Shown here: positions 62,200 to 64,000 of the stretch, piece after piece
Layout: every line of letters starts with the position of its first letter
Numbering within the stretch: the first letter of the stretch is position 1
Source of the DNA: Halisarca cf. caerulea
Lineage: Eukaryota > Porifera > Demospongiae > Chondrillida > Halisarcidae
NCBI GenBank assembly: GCA_963170055.1
Contig: CAUJGJ010000332.1
Span: 2,323,501 to 2,387,500 of the forward strand
Direction: 5' to 3'
DNA length: 64,000 bases
Position numbers and translations under genes: made by a program
Notes under the pieces: generated by a model
What the model was told of the DNA's origin: nothing
The model's input: only the letters and a program-made list of their open reading frames with translations
Database searches by the model: none

Positions 62200-63175
62200 T
62201 ACATACGTATATAGCAATACAGAATGATGACAAAGATTTTTCGCAAGTTTTTGGTGATTTTGAGGGAGATTTGGGCCATAAAGACATTCTTCTGCTACCC
62301 TAAATTTAGAAATTTTTGCGACCAATAATATTCACATTTTTAACGAACTGACTCCACTTTTGTTGCAAATATTTCTGCATATGTTCCAAAGTATAGGTAT
62401 AGACAATCTATGGTGGGACTAGCGAAATATTTAGTTATGAACTTTTCTGCCTACCAGATTTGGCCCCAATTCACGAAATTTAATGTTTGCAAATATTTCC
62501 TGATTTAGGGTATCAGAAAACAGAACACCAGGCTGAAGAGCAGCAGTTAGAGGAGTAACAGAGAGAGTGTCACCATGAAGCTTATAACGTAGAGCAAAAA
62601 CATACTAAGATACCTTGATACATTGAAACCGTTACTAAGAATGTGCTAATTTTCTGCATGAAACGTAGTAAGCCTATTACGTAACGTTTTACATAGTGCT
62701 AAACCTCTCTAATGAAGTACAATATGACAACATTGTCTATGTCAACATATATGCAGTAAAATACTGATACAGTCTATGTATAGTAGACATTACATCACCA
62801 TCAAAAATTACTTATCAAAATTTGATACAACCTATAACACACATGTATACCATGTCACCATAATACAATAACACTACAGTATCTTGCTAACAAATCTGGT
62901 GGGTTTGATTGTTTCAAACAATTTTTCAAAACATAATAGTTCATCTGTATCAATTTCTTTCTGCTTCAATGGAATTTCTGTGATGCATTTACAAACAGGA
63001 GCTGTTTGGTAGCTTTTAGAAACAAAGAGTCCATGGTAGAATATTAGCTAATTGTAAACCTCCTACAGATTTGTAATCAATCTTTCCAGAGCATAAAACT
63101 ACCAAAACTTTGAAGCTGTTTTAGACTGCTGATGAGTTTCACATTTTCAAAACAACTACATACATATGTACGTAT
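62200..63175. other. Unclassified; old inverted repeat
   Basis: CTGCTACCCTAAATTTAGAA (62295) and, inverted, CTGATACCCTAAATCAGGAA (62520) bound a likely old TIR element. A 50-codon minus frame at 62874-63027 (KSYQTAPVCKCITEIPLKQK, ending TRFVSKIL, stop) looks protein-like but is not recognised. Confidence 0.4.
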
Positions 63176-63181
63176 GTGGAT

Positions 63182-63758
63182 CAGTGTTGGGGGTAACTAA
63201 ATACCAAAGTAATATATTACGTAATATTATTACTTTTGTAGGCATTAAGTAATATAATGAAATACCTGTCTTACAACTAGTAATATATTACAATTAGCTC
63301 TGTGGGGAAACTAATGCATTACCACATTCTAAAATTAAGTAAGTTTGTGGCTATAATAATGGTTATAAGGAAAAGTAGAGCTTCTGTCATCAAGGACAGC
63401 ACAGAATTGCTGGTGAGATGGTCACATTACTAGTGCTCTGGACTGCACTACATCTGCAGTATACCAGCAGATATTGTCTTGGTCGTGAAATCTGCTACAT
63501 TTGCTTCATGAATGGTCAATTAAGTCTGATTCTAATATTCAATGATCCTACATGCTATGTTTATATTCACATTTAGGAGGATTAAAATTTTCACTGGGTT
63601 GCAACTTGGGGGTAGTTTATGGGAGCAAATGTAATCTGTAATATCATTACCAGTTACATTTTTATTGAATAATATGTAACTGTAACGCATTATGAGTTTT
63701 CATAGTAATATGTAATATGTAATGAGATTACTTTTCAGAAGTAACGACCCCAACACTG
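63182..63758. mobile_element. 577-bp hAT-type MITE
   Basis: CAGTGTTGGGGGTAACTAAA / inverse CAGTGTTGGGGTCGTTACTT. CAGTGTTGGGG...GTTACTT is a widespread hAT terminus. Flanks TGTGGAT (63175-63181) and TGTGGAT (63759-63765) fit an 8-bp hAT duplication with one change. Interior rich in GTAATATATTAC. Confidence 0.85.
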
Positions 63759-64000
63759 TGTGGATTTACTAAACTTCATTGTTTATAAGCACAGTATTTG
63801 CATTACTGAAAGCAATGATAATTGTTGCCTACCCCCAACTTTCACTCCATGATCAAGAACTCATGTAATGAAAAAAATGTGTGCACCACTGTACATGGAT
63901 GTACTGCACAAAAAAAGAAATATGGACAACTAAGCTACTATTGAATAAACAAAATGTACTAAAGATTTAAATACTGTACATCGTGGAAAACATCACATTA

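Noticed and set aside
62521..62610. Minus-strand text FALRYKLHGDTLSVTPLTAA as an IFT122 exon
   Set aside because: It runs on into the inverted-repeat element at 62295-62520 and does not match the IFT122 segment expected before exon a.

Overview
The window looks like nuclear DNA from an AT-rich invertebrate animal genome. It is not bacterial: coding exons are short and split by GT...AG introns, microsatellites are long, and most of the DNA is transposon debris. The one host gene I can name is IFT122, a subunit of the IFT-A ciliary transport complex, so the organism builds cilia. The repeat content (CR1/L2-like and R2-like LINEs, a Ty3/Gypsy element, THAP, SWIM-YqaJ and HIRAN-like fragments, very many TIR elements) suggests a sponge or another early-branching marine animal. 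That placement is inference; no species marker was seen.

Host gene. The minus strand from 61280 to 15880 carries the 3' two thirds of IFT122. Eighteen exons fit together with every splice phase matching, and a nineteenth (47512-47546) is a candidate. The N-terminal WD40 exons must lie beyond the right edge. The coding total is only about 1.5 kb over 45 kb, because the introns are packed with mobile elements.

1-15.8 kb (downstream of the gene): a broken CR1/L2-like LINE with a 2A-like motif (1390-4940) carrying a nested 677-bp TIR element; a pogo-like MITE with a transposase remnant (6310-6868); a 0.9-kb TIR element (7095-8025); a THAP fragment and a broken SWIM-YqaJ nuclease gene; a TTAA-flanked MITE; and a complex inverted-repeat region at 13.5-15.1 kb.

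15.8-36.8 kb: IFT122 3' exons interspersed with microsatellites, an 814-bp element with ~190-bp TIRs, a tRNA-derived SINE candidate, hairpin elements, and three fragments of an R2-like LINE (24.2-28.3 kb).

36.8-40.6 kb: a Ty3/Gypsy LTR retrotransposon with both LTRs, frameshifts and an integrase deletion.

40.7-64 kb: more IFT122 exons; a Tc1/mariner-sized TIR element; at least eight short MITEs with TA target duplications and CAGTGGAACCTC-like ends; two copies of a 1.23-kb Mutator-like element with perfect 9-bp target duplications; two copies of a MITE carrying a HIRAN-like coding fragment; and a hAT MITE.

The most unusual signal is a set of long hairpins whose arms differ between subfamilies but whose apex keeps a CCCTCGGG/GGGCG core and, in several copies, the same outer flank (ATAACTATTACATA-like). 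They lie at 23.75, 26.7, 36.3, 44.8, 49.2, 51.9, 52.0-52.3 and 59.1 kb. I treat them as a candidate undescribed family of hairpin-ended mobile elements.
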